Assembly: GCA_034440395.1 (NCBI GenBank)
Contig: JAWXBW010000057.1
Location: forward strand, 1-40,423
DNA length: 40,423 bases
Reading direction: 5' to 3'
Source: JAAUTS01 sp034440395
GTDB taxonomy: Bacteria > Verrucomicrobiota > Verrucomicrobiia > Methylacidiphilales > JAAUTS01
Shown here piece after piece: positions 31,618 to 39,705 of this stretch (within the stretch, counting starts at the first letter, position 1; each line of letters starts with the position of its first letter). Below the pieces are notes generated by a model. The model saw only the letters and a program-made list of their open reading frames with translations, was not told where the DNA came from and searched no databases. The translations under genes were made by a program, and so were the position numbers.

Positions 31618-32634
31618 TCATGCATCGCGCAACTCGCGCGCAATCAAGCCATCGAGAATCTCTCTCGGTGACATCGTCTTCCTGACCGCTCGCAGCTCCT
31701 CAAGGCGTGCTGCAATCTTATGGAACGGCCGCGTGTAAGGATGGCGACTGAGAACATGCCGCCACGCTGTGTGGCCGCGCACAAGGGAGCTGACGCGCTC
31801 GTAGTTGCCGGGAATCTCGCCTGATACTGGGGACGCTGTTCCTCCTTTCTGAAAAACCACGGTGATATTTCCACCATCAGCGGAGACCGAACTACTGACC
31901 ACTTTATAGCCCAACTTCCTCCCGAGCATATTGAGAGTAGCCGGACTAAAATTAAAGAGGTGTGCCCGATGAAACCGGCTGCGGGGCCACTGACAAATCG
32001 CCTCGACGTTGGGCACATCCACCATCACCTGACCGCCTGGCCGCAAGCACTGGTTCATATACCCCAGTGCATCGTAAGGGCTTTCCAAGTGCTCTAACAC
32101 GTGAAAGGCCGTGATGAAGTCCTGTGACTCTGGCTCTATACGGGCCTCTTGATAGAAGTTGTGGGCAACGGGAAGACCGAGAACCTCAGACGCAAATTGG
32201 GCATAGCCGCCGTTGGGCTCGAAACCAGATGCATCGTAGCCCATCGCTCGCAACACGAAAACGACCTCGCCGCTGCCTGCGCCAAAGTCTAGGACGCGAC
32301 TTCCACGCTTGAGAATCGGCGCAAGTCTGTGGAAGCGGGCCAACGCAACCTTGCCCGCACGATAAACGTGCTTCGGCTTCGGCTGGAAGGTGGCTTTGTA
32401 ATCCATGCGGTAACTGTGCTCGTAGTAATCGCGAACCTGCTTAGAACCCGGACGGGGGTAGGAATAGACCAAACCGCAACTGCGGCAAATCATCGTGCGT
32501 AGGTGGTTGCCATCGCGGTCCGTCAGGCATAGCTCTTCTTCGTCTGTAGAACCACACAGGTCACACGGAATGGATGGGGAAGGGAGAGGGGTATGAGCAA
32601 TAACAGCGAAGGATTCTTGTGCAGTCTTAGTCAT
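31618..32634 (-). CDS. SAM-dependent methyltransferase with N-terminal zinc-binding head
   Basis: A 338-residue protein. The N-terminal 60 residues have CDLCGS and MICRSCGLVYSYPRP, two CxxC pairs typical of the zinc-binding head of sugar C-methyltransferase-type proteins. A class I Rossmann methyltransferase domain follows, with the SAM motif VLDFGAGSGEVVFVLRAMGY (near residue 110), FHVLEHLESPYDALGYM and RPGGQVMVDVPN. C-terminal residues are helical. The substrate is unknown; such enzymes often act on nucleotide sugars or cell-surface glycans. GC content looks higher than in its neighbours, and it lies between gene debris and a carbohydrate locus, which suggests recent acquisition. A stop-rich 250-base gap follows its start. 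Confidence 0.85.
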   Translation of the reverse strand: MTKTAQESFAVIAHTPLPSPSIPCDLCGSTDEEELCLTDRDGNHLRTMICRSCGLVYSYPRPGSKQVRDYYEHSYRMDYKATFQPKPKHVYRAGKVALARFHRLAPILKRGSRVLDFGAGSGEVVFVLRAMGYDASGFEPNGGYAQFASEVLGLPVAHNFYQEARIEPESQDFITAFHVLEHLESPYDALGYMNQCLRPGGQVMVDVPNVEAICQWPRSRFHRAHLFNFSPATLNMLGRKLGYKVVSSSVSADGGNITVVFQKGGTASPVSGEIPGNYERVSSLVRGHTAWRHVLSRHPYTRPFHKIAARLEELRAVRKTMSPREILDGLIARELRDA

Positions 32635-32986
32635 GGATCAAAAACGTAGTTCATACGATGCATCCCGCAACAAGAAAAAAAACGCTAAACCAAGCGAAAT
32701 AAGGTAAATAGGGAGATTTCGAGCAGATTATTCAACCAAGATTTAAAATTTTGCCTGCATTATTGATGCAGCGCAGCGTTTAACCAAGAGACAATTATGG
32801 ATTATGGGAATGATAGATAAACTCGCTCCTTGATCATTCTTTATTAGCGTAAACAGTGCTAGAAACACCAGAGAACCCGACGAGGAAATGGCAGAGAGAC
32901 GATTTATTCAGGGAAGGTGCTTAAGTGTTTGTATTCAGATTGACTCTAGCAGGGGCTTTGAGATTATCGGGGTTCCACTATATTCT
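32635..32986. other. Upstream region of the GH151-like/GH94 pair
   Basis: No gene is seen in the first 250 bases. Notable parts are a gapped dyad CTGCAT-TATTG-ATGCAG (32755-32771), and a TTAGCG...GCTAG-type weak dyad near 32846-32864. AGAACCCGACGAGGAAATGG precedes an alternative ATG at 32888. The dyads are candidate operators for carbohydrate control, but I cannot name a regulator. Confidence 0.3.
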
Positions 32987-34993
32987 ATGAGCACTTCCCT
33001 TCATCCTTTAGTCACCCACCAACGTCAAATTCATCTGGATTTTCATACCTCGCCGCTGATCCCGGATTTGTTAAAGGATTTCGATGCGCGCACTTTTGCT
33101 AAGACGATGAAGGCGGCTCGCGTGAATAGCGTAACGGTTTTTTCTAAGTGCCATCATGGCATGTGTTATTACCCGACAAAAGCTGGAGTTGAGCATCCAG
33201 CATTAAAGGGGCGGGATATGTTAGGTGAGACGATTGAGGCGCTGCATCGGGAGGGGATTCGTTGCCCGATTTACACGACGATGGCGTGGGAAGCGGACAT
33301 CGCTTTAAAGAAACCAGAGTGGCGGATGATGCGGAAGAATGGGCTTTTTGCGGATTGGGAACATGGACATCCTGGGCAGTGGAAGTTTTTGAACTGGATG
33401 CATCCAGATTACCAAGATTACATCGAGGCGCATTTGCAAGAAGTGTTAGATGGTTATGACGTTGATGGAGTATTTTTTGATATTTGCTTTTTTCCTAAGG
33501 GTGCATGTTGGAGTGACCCCTGTCGGAAGATTCGGGAGAAAAATAATTGGCTGAATGACGGGATAGATACGCATGAGTATTTCCAAGCGTATTGCCAAGC
33601 GGCTTTATCTAAAAAATTTAATAAAATCGTTCAGGCTAAGCATCCTCAGGCCACGACATTTTTTAATGCGGGTGCGGATTGTTTCATGACTCCAGATGCA
33701 GGGGTTCGGCCACGGTATAAAAATATGACACACTTTGAGGTGGAGTCATTGCCCTCGGGATTCTGGGGTTACTATCATTTCCCGCGTCTGGCACGGACGG
33801 TGTTCACTTGGGATAAGCCATGGTTAGGCATGACGGGAAGGTTCCAAAAGATGTGGGGAGATTTTGGCGGGTTGAAGCCTCAAGCTGCTTTGGAGTATGA
33901 GTGTTTCCGCAGTCAGTCCCTAGGCGGTGCGAACTCAGTCGGGGATCAGTTACCTCCGCGCGGAGTGCTGGATCCAGCGGCCTATCAACTCATCGGGGCG
34001 GTCTATGAGCAGTGTGAAAAGGCAGAACCTTTTTATGAGGGCTCGAAGCCTTTTGTACAAGTGGGTGTGGTGACGCCGAGTTATCCGGGGCTGGATTGTG
34101 ACACGTCGGCTAAGAGCGAGGAAGGTGTGGTGCAAATGTGTGAGGAGTCTCATTATGAATGTGCCGTGCTGGATGGGGTGAGTGATTATAAACCATATGC
34201 GGTTTTGATTTTGACTGATACGACGGTGGTTTCGCCCGAGGTTAAGGTTAAGTTAAAAGCTTACTATGATAAGGGCGGGAAACTTATCATTTCTTACCGT
34301 GCAGGGTTTGATGCAGCCGGGAAATGGGCTTTAGATTTTCTCCCGTTAAGTTTCCACGGTGAAGTGGAAAAGTTTCCCTCCTTCTGGCGGGCTCAGGCAT
34401 CGTTTTGGCCAGAAGCAGCAAAGAGTGATCGGGTTTTTTATACGCAGGGCATGAATGCTCTGGGCGGTAAGGGGACAAGTGTTTTAATTGAGCGGGTGTT
34501 ACCGTATTTTAATCGAACTGACGTGACGTATAGTTCGCATTGCCAGACGCCGCCTTTAGCTAAAGCGGATAAATTTCCAGCTGCCATTGGGGGGAAGAAC
34601 TTTGTTTATTTTGCCGACCCGATTTTCCGCGAGTATCGCCAAGCGGGCAACACTACGGCGCGTGATGGGTGGTTGTTAGCCATGAAGCATTTGATCGGGG
34701 AGGCACCGTTCGGGGCTGGATTACCCACGACGGTGACTTGTTCTCCACGACGGCGGAATAAGGATCTCATCCTTACGCTGCTACATTATGTGCCAGTGCG
34801 GAAGTCGTTGGACATTGATGTGTGTGAGGAGCGCATGTCCTTTGCGGGGGAGGCGTTGAGATGTCCTAAGCAGGTCAGCGCAGTTTATGTTTATGAGACG
34901 GGTGAGTCACTGCAACGGAATGTAAGCGGCGCCTTTCTTCTACCGATGGTGAAGGGCCGGTTATTGTTAGAAATTCCAAATTACTTTAAATAA
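32987..34993 (+). CDS. Glycoside hydrolase, GH151-like alpha-L-fucosidase type
   Basis: A 668-residue protein from the ATG at 32987; an ATG at 32888, three bases after GAGGAA, would add 33 residues that do not look like part of the family. A (beta/alpha)8 catalytic domain occupies about residues 10-380: HLDFHTSPLIPDL, SVTVFSKCHHGMCYYPTKAG, DVDGVFFDICFF with a candidate nucleophile Asp, and FEVESLPSGFWGYYHF. A class I glutamine-amidotransferase-like or trimerisation-type domain follows (PYAVLILTDTTVVSPE, GGKLIISYRAG), then a beta domain. Architecture and motifs fit the GH151/GH42-related group, for which alpha-L-fucosidase activity is known in a few members; the true substrate is open. No signal peptide is seen. 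It couples to the GH94 gene with a 1-base gap. Confidence 0.75.
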   Translation: MSTSLHPLVTHQRQIHLDFHTSPLIPDLLKDFDARTFAKTMKAARVNSVTVFSKCHHGMCYYPTKAGVEHPALKGRDMLGETIEALHREGIRCPIYTTMAWEADIALKKPEWRMMRKNGLFADWEHGHPGQWKFLNWMHPDYQDYIEAHLQEVLDGYDVDGVFFDICFFPKGACWSDPCRKIREKNNWLNDGIDTHEYFQAYCQAALSKKFNKIVQAKHPQATTFFNAGADCFMTPDAGVRPRYKNMTHFEVESLPSGFWGYYHFPRLARTVFTWDKPWLGMTGRFQKMWGDFGGLKPQAALEYECFRSQSLGGANSVGDQLPPRGVLDPAAYQLIGAVYEQCEKAEPFYEGSKPFVQVGVVTPSYPGLDCDTSAKSEEGVVQMCEESHYECAVLDGVSDYKPYAVLILTDTTVVSPEVKVKLKAYYDKGGKLIISYRAGFDAAGKWALDFLPLSFHGEVEKFPSFWRAQASFWPEAAKSDRVFYTQGMNALGGKGTSVLIERVLPYFNRTDVTYSSHCQTPPLAKADKFPAAIGGKNFVYFADPIFREYRQAGNTTARDGWLLAMKHLIGEAPFGAGLPTTVTCSPRRRNKDLILTLLHYVPVRKSLDIDVCEERMSFAGEALRCPKQVSAVYVYETGESLQRNVSGAFLLPMVKGRLLLEIPNYFK

Positions 34994-34994
34994 C

Positions 34995-37439
34995 ATGGCC
35001 ACGACTTCAGAAAATACGATGAAAGTACTGCCCTATCATTTTGAGGATGCGGAACGGTCTGTGGTGGTGACGGATCCCAAGTTGCCGCAGCCATGGATTA
35101 ATTATCTTTCCAATGGAGATTTACACGCTTTTGTCTCGCAGGCTGGCGGTGGCTGCGCGTGGTGGCAGACGCCGCTGAAAAACCGCATGACGCGGTATCG
35201 CCAATACAATCTCCCGATTGATAGTCCAGGTTTCTACGTCTATCTGCGTGAACCAAACGGCGTGGTCTGGTCTCCGACGTGGCGTCCAGTGGAAACTCCG
35301 CTCGATGCGTGGCAGGCGGAACATCGGCCAGGGTTGACGCGCTTCACGGCTAGACGTGGGGAGATGGAGGCGGTTTTGGATTTATTTATTGCGCCAGGAA
35401 CCAATGCGATGGTGTGGGATTTAAATTTAATTAATCACGGTTTAGGCGACGTGGCGCTGGATGTGTTTGGTTATGTAGAATTTGGCTTATTAGATTGGAA
35501 GCAGGACACGGACTGGGCTTGTTATGTGAAACATAACTTGCAGGTTTCTTTTGATGAGCCAGCTAAGGCCATCACGTATCTCTATCGGCACTTTCATTTT
35601 AATCCACGCTTAGAGGATTGCCCTCTGGTTTATTTTGCCAGCTCGGAACCCGTAGAGAGCTATGACTGTGATCGCGACATCTTTGTGGGGAATTATCGGG
35701 ATGAGCGTAACCCCGTGGCACTGGAATTAAATAAATGCGAAAATTCGAATATTCTCTGCGGTGATCCTTGCGCAGCGTTGCAATGCAAGGCCTTGGTGCC
35801 AGCTCAAGGTGTAAAGCGGCTACAATTTTTTCTTGGAGCGGAGAAGCAGGCGATCGTGGCTTGGCCTAAGGCTTTAGAGGGTGTTAGAGCAACGTTAAAA
35901 ACATTACGGCAAGCAGGGGAAGTGGATCGTCTAAAGGCCGCCTTAGATGCGTGGTGGCAGGAGCACTTTTCCGTGATGCAGGTGGAGCTACCTGAGCCTG
36001 ACTTAGCGCGGCAGATGAATACTTGGAGCCCTATTCAGAGTGTGCAGACGGGTCGTTATTCGCGCTCGTTTAGCCAAAATGCGGCAGGAGTTCGCACTCT
36101 AGGCTTCCGTGATACGTGCCAAGACATGCTCGCAATCGCCTATCGCCGTCCTGAATGGGCTAAGGCAACCTTCCGTTACTTAGTGAGTCAACAGTATGAA
36201 GATGGGCACACTCCCCACCAATGTAATCCCGTGGAAAAAATGCCAGCGGAAGCGCGTATCCATATTGATAACCCCTTATGGGTCCCCATGGTGGCCTATG
36301 CTATTATCTCTGAAACGGGCGATGCCTCCTTGCTAGATGAAAGGCTGCCTTGGCTTTCAGCGGATAGCATCACGCCTACGGGCTCGGCTCCGATTTGGGA
36401 GCATTTGGTGCGAATCACAGATTTCATGGAAGCTAACCTAGGGGCGCATGGAATTCCCTTGACCCATAATGGGGATTGGAATGACTCCATTGGTAAATTT
36501 TCTAAAAAGGGCAAGGGAGAATCTCTCTTTGCTGCGCAGCAATATGCTTATATTTTACGGCAACTAGCGGAGCTCGCTTTCGTGAGAAATGACGGAGCCA
36601 CAGCCCAACGGTTTGAGAAACTACGGCTTAAGCAGATCGCAGCCATCACAGCGTGCGCGTGGGATGGAGCTTGGTGGAGGCGGGGATTCGATGATGACGG
36701 GAACGCCATCGGTTCTAGCGCCTGTGAATTCGGTAAAATTTGGCTTAACACCCAGAGCTGGTCGGTCTTAGCGGGCGTTGGCACGGCAGAGCAACAACTT
36801 CGTTCCATGGATTCTGTTTCCGAGCTGCTTGATACCAACTTCTGCGGGATTAAAAAACTGCACCCCAGTTTCCTTTCTTTTCCGGAAGTTCTGGAGCCCT
36901 ACAGTGGCTACTCCCCTGGCTGTGGTGAAAATGGAGCTATCTTCTGCCATGCCAATACCTGGGCCATCATGGCCGAGGCACTCTTGGGCAGACCCGAAAA
37001 GGCTTGGCATTACTACCGTCAGCTCGTTCCCCATATCGCTTTGCAAAAAGTCGGGTTGCAGCGGTATAAAGCGGAGCCTTATGCCTACGTGAGTAACATC
37101 ATCGGTCCAGAGAACCCGAAATACGGTTGGGCAAACGTGACCCAAGTCACTGGAACTGCCACTTGGATGGACATAGCTGCCACGCAATATCTCCTCGGAG
37201 TGCGGGCCGAGCCGCAGGGCTTACGCATAGCACCGTGCTTACCAACGGATTGGACGAGTTGCCGAGTTAAGCGCATCTATCGTGGCTGCCACCTAGATAT
37301 TCATTTTATTCAACATTCAAGCCAAACAGGGCATAGCACCGAGCTGGAACTAGAGGGCAAAACGGTGGCTGGTAATCTAATCGAAGCGCATTTGCTGGAG
37401 GGTAAGACCCGCTGTGACGTAACCGTTCATTTACGCTGA
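34995..37439 (+). CDS. GH94-family glycoside phosphorylase
   Basis: An 814-residue cytoplasmic phosphorylase. The N-terminal beta-sandwich (residues 15-320) has YLSNGDLHAFVSQAGGGCAW, and the (alpha/alpha)6 barrel has the family blocks TLGFRDTCQDMLAI (369-382) and THNGDWNDSIG (490-500). The DWND aspartate is the general acid in cellobiose and chitobiose phosphorylases. SGYSPGCGENGAIFCHANTW and QVTGTATWMDIAATQYLLG follow, the last being typical of the C-terminus. The reaction would be phosphorolysis of a beta-linked disaccharide, giving a sugar-1-phosphate. The start ATG is 1 base after the stop of the GH151-like gene, so the two are translationally coupled and probably act in one catabolic route. 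The substrate is unknown. Confidence 0.92.
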   Translation: MATTSENTMKVLPYHFEDAERSVVVTDPKLPQPWINYLSNGDLHAFVSQAGGGCAWWQTPLKNRMTRYRQYNLPIDSPGFYVYLREPNGVVWSPTWRPVETPLDAWQAEHRPGLTRFTARRGEMEAVLDLFIAPGTNAMVWDLNLINHGLGDVALDVFGYVEFGLLDWKQDTDWACYVKHNLQVSFDEPAKAITYLYRHFHFNPRLEDCPLVYFASSEPVESYDCDRDIFVGNYRDERNPVALELNKCENSNILCGDPCAALQCKALVPAQGVKRLQFFLGAEKQAIVAWPKALEGVRATLKTLRQAGEVDRLKAALDAWWQEHFSVMQVELPEPDLARQMNTWSPIQSVQTGRYSRSFSQNAAGVRTLGFRDTCQDMLAIAYRRPEWAKATFRYLVSQQYEDGHTPHQCNPVEKMPAEARIHIDNPLWVPMVAYAIISETGDASLLDERLPWLSADSITPTGSAPIWEHLVRITDFMEANLGAHGIPLTHNGDWNDSIGKFSKKGKGESLFAAQQYAYILRQLAELAFVRNDGATAQRFEKLRLKQIAAITACAWDGAWWRRGFDDDGNAIGSSACEFGKIWLNTQSWSVLAGVGTAEQQLRSMDSVSELLDTNFCGIKKLHPSFLSFPEVLEPYSGYSPGCGENGAIFCHANTWAIMAEALLGRPEKAWHYYRQLVPHIALQKVGLQRYKAEPYAYVSNIIGPENPKYGWANVTQVTGTATWMDIAATQYLLGVRAEPQGLRIAPCLPTDWTSCRVKRIYRGCHLDIHFIQHSSQTGHSTELELEGKTVAGNLIEAHLLEGKTRCDVTVHLR

Positions 37440-37512
37440 GACGAATTTGACTGGCAGCACTGAAAACAGTTCTTGAATAATAGCACTGAAAGCGGGATGC
37501 TTAAGAACTCAT

Positions 37513-37594
37513 GGGCTCGTGGCGAAATTGGCAGACGCGCTGGATTTAGGTTCCAGTGGAGCAATCCGTGTGGGTTCAAGTCCCTCCGGGCCTA
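37513..37594 (+). tRNA. tRNA-Leu (anticodon UAG)
   Basis: An 82-base cloverleaf. The acceptor arm GGGCTCG pairs with CGGGCCT, with A as discriminator, and the D-arm region is GTGGCGAAATTGGCAGACGC. The anticodon arm CTGGA-TTTAGGT-TCCAG shows anticodon TAG, and a long variable arm follows (GGAGCAATCC), as in leucine tRNAs. The T arm is GTGGG-TTCAAGT-CCCTC with one mismatch. CCA is not encoded. Confidence 0.92.
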
Positions 37595-37621
37595 TTCCCC
37601 TCCGCTTCATCTTTCCCTGTC

Positions 37622-37641
37622 AATCGCCTGATGAGGCGATT
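37622..37641 (+). terminator. Hairpin after tRNA-Leu / at the end of the glucosaminidase gene
   Basis: A perfect 8-bp stem AATCGCCT / AGGCGATT with loop GATG overlaps the stop codon of the minus-strand gene. The plus-strand 3' side is AAGATTTATT, a weak U-run, so it may end tRNA transcription; the minus-strand side has no T run. Confidence 0.45.
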
Positions 37642-38572
37642 AAGATTTATTATCGAGGATAATCTGGGAAAGCTTTGATTCAATCTTGGGAGCGTTGCTA
37701 TTTTTCTCCGTATTCCAAGCGGATTGGTAGGGAGCGTTTGCTCCTGCTTTGATAATATCATCCAGTTCAACCAAATTATGCTTGGCCATGATTTTTTGGA
37801 TAGCAGGTAAGTAGGTATCGTCAGGGCAATAACCAGCGGCTAAGATAGCTTGGACAAAAGAAAGACCAGTAGGCATATAAAAGGCCTTATCGTAACGCCC
37901 AGAGTCCCTTAAAAACTGAGCGTAACCATCAAACCCTGCGCCCAGAGTTTCATAAGCTCGAAAATCAGCCTTAGTCAGCACCCCACTGTCCCGCGTCGTC
38001 ATATTAGAGGCGCGCAGACCATTCCAATTATTAAAGGCTTTGATCCCGAAAAAGTTGTTATATTGCTTAGCTAAGGAACTGCCGCCGTAGCCGCTCTCAT
38101 AAATAGCTTGAGAAATGGTGGCGGAAGCGGGGATACCGAACTGAACCTGAATCCGTATCGCCTCGGGAAGAGCCTTCTCGATAAAGCTCCTATTCGCACC
38201 ATTAGCTGTGTTGAGAACTTTAGAAATTTTGCCCGCTAGGCGCACGACATCCCCAGGGGAACTAGTCTGGAGGGAAACTAAACGAGCTACTTGTAAGTTG
38301 CTCTCTTCCAATTCCTTCTGGTTGGCCTGCTTCTCTGCTAACCATTTGCTTTTTTCCTGAAAATAATACTCAGTCACGGCGGTTCCCAGCTTCGTGCTGG
38401 TCCAAGCAAAGGACACGAGTAGGACAACTAGACCGATCCAAAGGATGTTACTAAAAATAAGCACGCCCCAGAGCCCAATGCGTCGCGGAGGAGTTTTATA
38501 AAAGCGCCTAAGCCCAATAGCAGGCATTAAGTCGACCGCTTTCGGGTTTTTGTTTTGTTTCCAAAAATTCAT
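37640..38572 (-). CDS. Membrane-anchored glucosaminidase (GH73-like peptidoglycan hydrolase)
   Basis: A 310-residue protein from the ATG at 38572 (MNFWKQNKN); the longer frame to a TTG is not needed. One membrane segment lies at about residues 41-60 (FSNILWIGLVVLLVSFAW), followed by a coiled linker (SKWLAEKQANQKELEESN). The C-terminal glucosaminidase domain has SFIEKALPEAIRIQVQFGIP, ISQAIYESGYGGSSLAKQYN (catalytic-type Glu in YESGYG), NFFGIKAFNNW, FRAYETLGAGFDGYAQFL and YDKAFYMPTG. It probably cuts the glycan chain of peptidoglycan on the outer face of the inner membrane. It converges on tRNA-Leu. A GH73-like domain with a membrane anchor is a common layout for FlgJ-type or cell-separation enzymes. 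Confidence 0.9.
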   Translation of the reverse strand: MNFWKQNKNPKAVDLMPAIGLRRFYKTPPRRIGLWGVLIFSNILWIGLVVLLVSFAWTSTKLGTAVTEYYFQEKSKWLAEKQANQKELEESNLQVARLVSLQTSSPGDVVRLAGKISKVLNTANGANRSFIEKALPEAIRIQVQFGIPASATISQAIYESGYGGSSLAKQYNNFFGIKAFNNWNGLRASNMTTRDSGVLTKADFRAYETLGAGFDGYAQFLRDSGRYDKAFYMPTGLSFVQAILAAGYCPDDTYLPAIQKIMAKHNLVELDDIIKAGANAPYQSAWNTEKNSNAPKIESKLSQIILDNKS

Positions 38573-38864
38573 GGATGATAAAAAGTACAAACAAATCTTA
38601 GGTCGAACTTCAAATGCGTCAAGAGCGATAAAACCTCATTTCATAAGTTATCAGCACTAAAATAGGCCTTGAAGAAGCAATAGATTAAACTTAACTTGTT
38701 GATGTTATATTACTTATGATAGTATAGAGGATTTGTAGTGAAAAGTACAGACTTAATTGCGAAAACGCTACGTATATAGATTTTGATGTAAACTTGAATG
38801 AGAGCTTACTTGGGGACAAGCTGCGAATTAAGAGAATCCCGCATAGATAAGCTAAGATCCTGCC

Positions 38865-38895
38865 CCTGCTTAAAGGGTGAGATAAAGAAAGCAGG
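38865..38895 (+). ncRNA. Hairpin CCTGCTT / AAGCAGG, possible part of an unknown RNA
   Basis: A 7-bp stem (38865-38871 with 38889-38895) encloses 17 bases. It lies directly before a larger hairpin in the same gene-free region, so the two may belong to one structured transcript. No known RNA family is recognised. Confidence 0.3.
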
Positions 38896-38906
38896 CTGGA
38901 GAGGGG

Positions 38907-38984
38907 TAAGAGCTTGGCTTCCATCTCTAGTGTGAAAGCAGGAGGCTCTGCCGCTCGTTCAAATGGAGGGTGACCAAGCTCTTA
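38907..38984 (+). ncRNA. Candidate structured RNA element (11-bp closing stem)
   Basis: TAAGAGCTTGG (38907-38917) pairs perfectly with CCAAGCTCTTA (38974-38984). Inside, TTCCAT and ATGGAG can pair after a short asymmetric bulge, leaving a loop region of about 40 bases. A perfect 11-bp closing stem across a 78-base span is unlikely by chance in AT-rich, gene-free DNA. It is not a recognisable tmRNA, 6S RNA, SRP RNA or riboswitch. Confidence 0.4.
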
Positions 38985-39581
38985 ATAGAACGTACTCTAA
39001 ATAAAAGAAGGCAGTTAAGACCTCTGAACAATTAAAAACGATTTCTCAACTTAATTATAACCCCATAGAAAAGCTTCAAACTGGATAAAGACGGGAAATG
39101 AGGCAACATTAAGCGATCAAGCACTTGGTAAAAATACGGCAAATGAATCAGCTTAAATAAGCTTGTGGGAAAACTTTGATAAAAACCTTAGATAATAAGG
39201 CCTAAAAAAGTGCTGTACAAAATTTATTTCATGTGTACTTCTCGAAAAATCCAAAAATAAAGAAAGCGAAATTGGGGTCTTTAGTCTTGGTTATGCACGT
39301 TTTATGGGGTCTGAGCTGGGAAATAGTTTATAAAAACTTTTAGATACCTAGTGGGAAAAAGGATAGCCACCATGTTTTTATAAAAAATTAAACTGAAGAA
39401 TTCTTAAGGTATCAAAGTCTTTACTTTTCACTTGTAAAAAAGCGTAATAGAGGACATGCAAAAATTCTAGATTTTAATTTTAATCCATAATTAAGGGGAA
39501 ATGCAGTAGAAGATGGGCATGAATAGGGGGAAGCTAAGGCAAGCTTCAGAGAAAATAAATTCATAAAAAATTAAAAAACCG

Positions 39582-39609
39582 TTGACGATCGAGAAAATTT
39601 AGATACTTT
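39582..39609 (+). promoter_or_regulatory. rRNA operon promoter P1
   Basis: TTGACG (39582-39587) with a 16-base spacer and TACTTT (39604-39609) as a weak -10. The preceding sequence AAAAAACCG is shared with the second promoter. A transcript would begin near 39616 with a hairpin at its 5' end. Confidence 0.55.
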
Positions 39610-39655
39610 CACCAACTCTTCGCTGCGGACTTTCTGGCGAAGAGGGTCGGTGAAA
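39607..39655 (+). promoter_or_regulatory. Long imperfect inverted repeat between the two rRNA promoters
   Basis: TTTCACC-AA-CTCTTCGC (39607-39623) is mirrored by GCGAAGAG-GGTC-GGTGAAA (39637-39655) around a 13-base loop. The transcript from P1 would contain at least the 8-bp CTCTTCGC / GCGAAGAG hairpin. There is no T run, so it is not a simple terminator; a regulator site or processing element is possible. Confidence 0.6.
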
Positions 39656-39677
39656 TAAAAAAAGTTTAAAAAAACTA

Positions 39678-39705
39678 TTGACGATTTCGCTGATTTTAGT
39701 AGGTT
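39678..39705 (+). promoter_or_regulatory. rRNA operon promoter P2
   Basis: A second TTGACG (39678-39683) has a 16-base spacer and TAGGTT (39700-39705). It is preceded by AAAAAAACTA, close to the sequence before P1. Duplicated promoters are usual upstream of rRNA genes. Confidence 0.55.

Larger units (their letters stand above)
38573..39560. other. AT-rich gene-free region upstream of the rRNA operon
   Basis: No protein-coding gene is supported. The only longer frame (minus strand, 38691-38924) is low-complexity and has no family. Contents that I can see are a sigma-70-like promoter candidate TTGATG...TATAGA at about 38699-38728, and two RNA hairpins at 38865-38895 and 38907-38984. There is also an imperfect repeat (about 39168-39203 and 39318-39352) of the TGGGAAA...TATAAAAAC type. 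Very AT-rich sequence runs from 39350 to 39560. Confidence 0.5.

Noticed and set aside
32888..32986. Upstream ATG at 32888 for the GH151-like gene
   Set aside because: The extra 33 residues do not resemble family N-termini and include a low-complexity charged start; the ATG at 32987 is preferred, although GAGGAA lies close to the upstream ATG.
38691..38924. Minus-strand frame MEAKLLPLSS... in the region before the rRNA operon
   Set aside because: Leu/Ser-rich translation of AT-rich DNA, no family, and it lies over hairpin-forming sequence.
38890..38990. Possible RNase P RNA fragment (GGGTGA...GAGGGGTAAGAGC)
   Set aside because: The 5' element GAGGAAAGTCCGGGC and the 3' ACAGAA element are absent within the expected distance, and pairing does not give the P RNA core. 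The match is a short chance similarity.
39293..39301. DnaA box-like TTATGCACG upstream of the rRNA operon
   Set aside because: Single site with one mismatch, no companion boxes within 300 bases.
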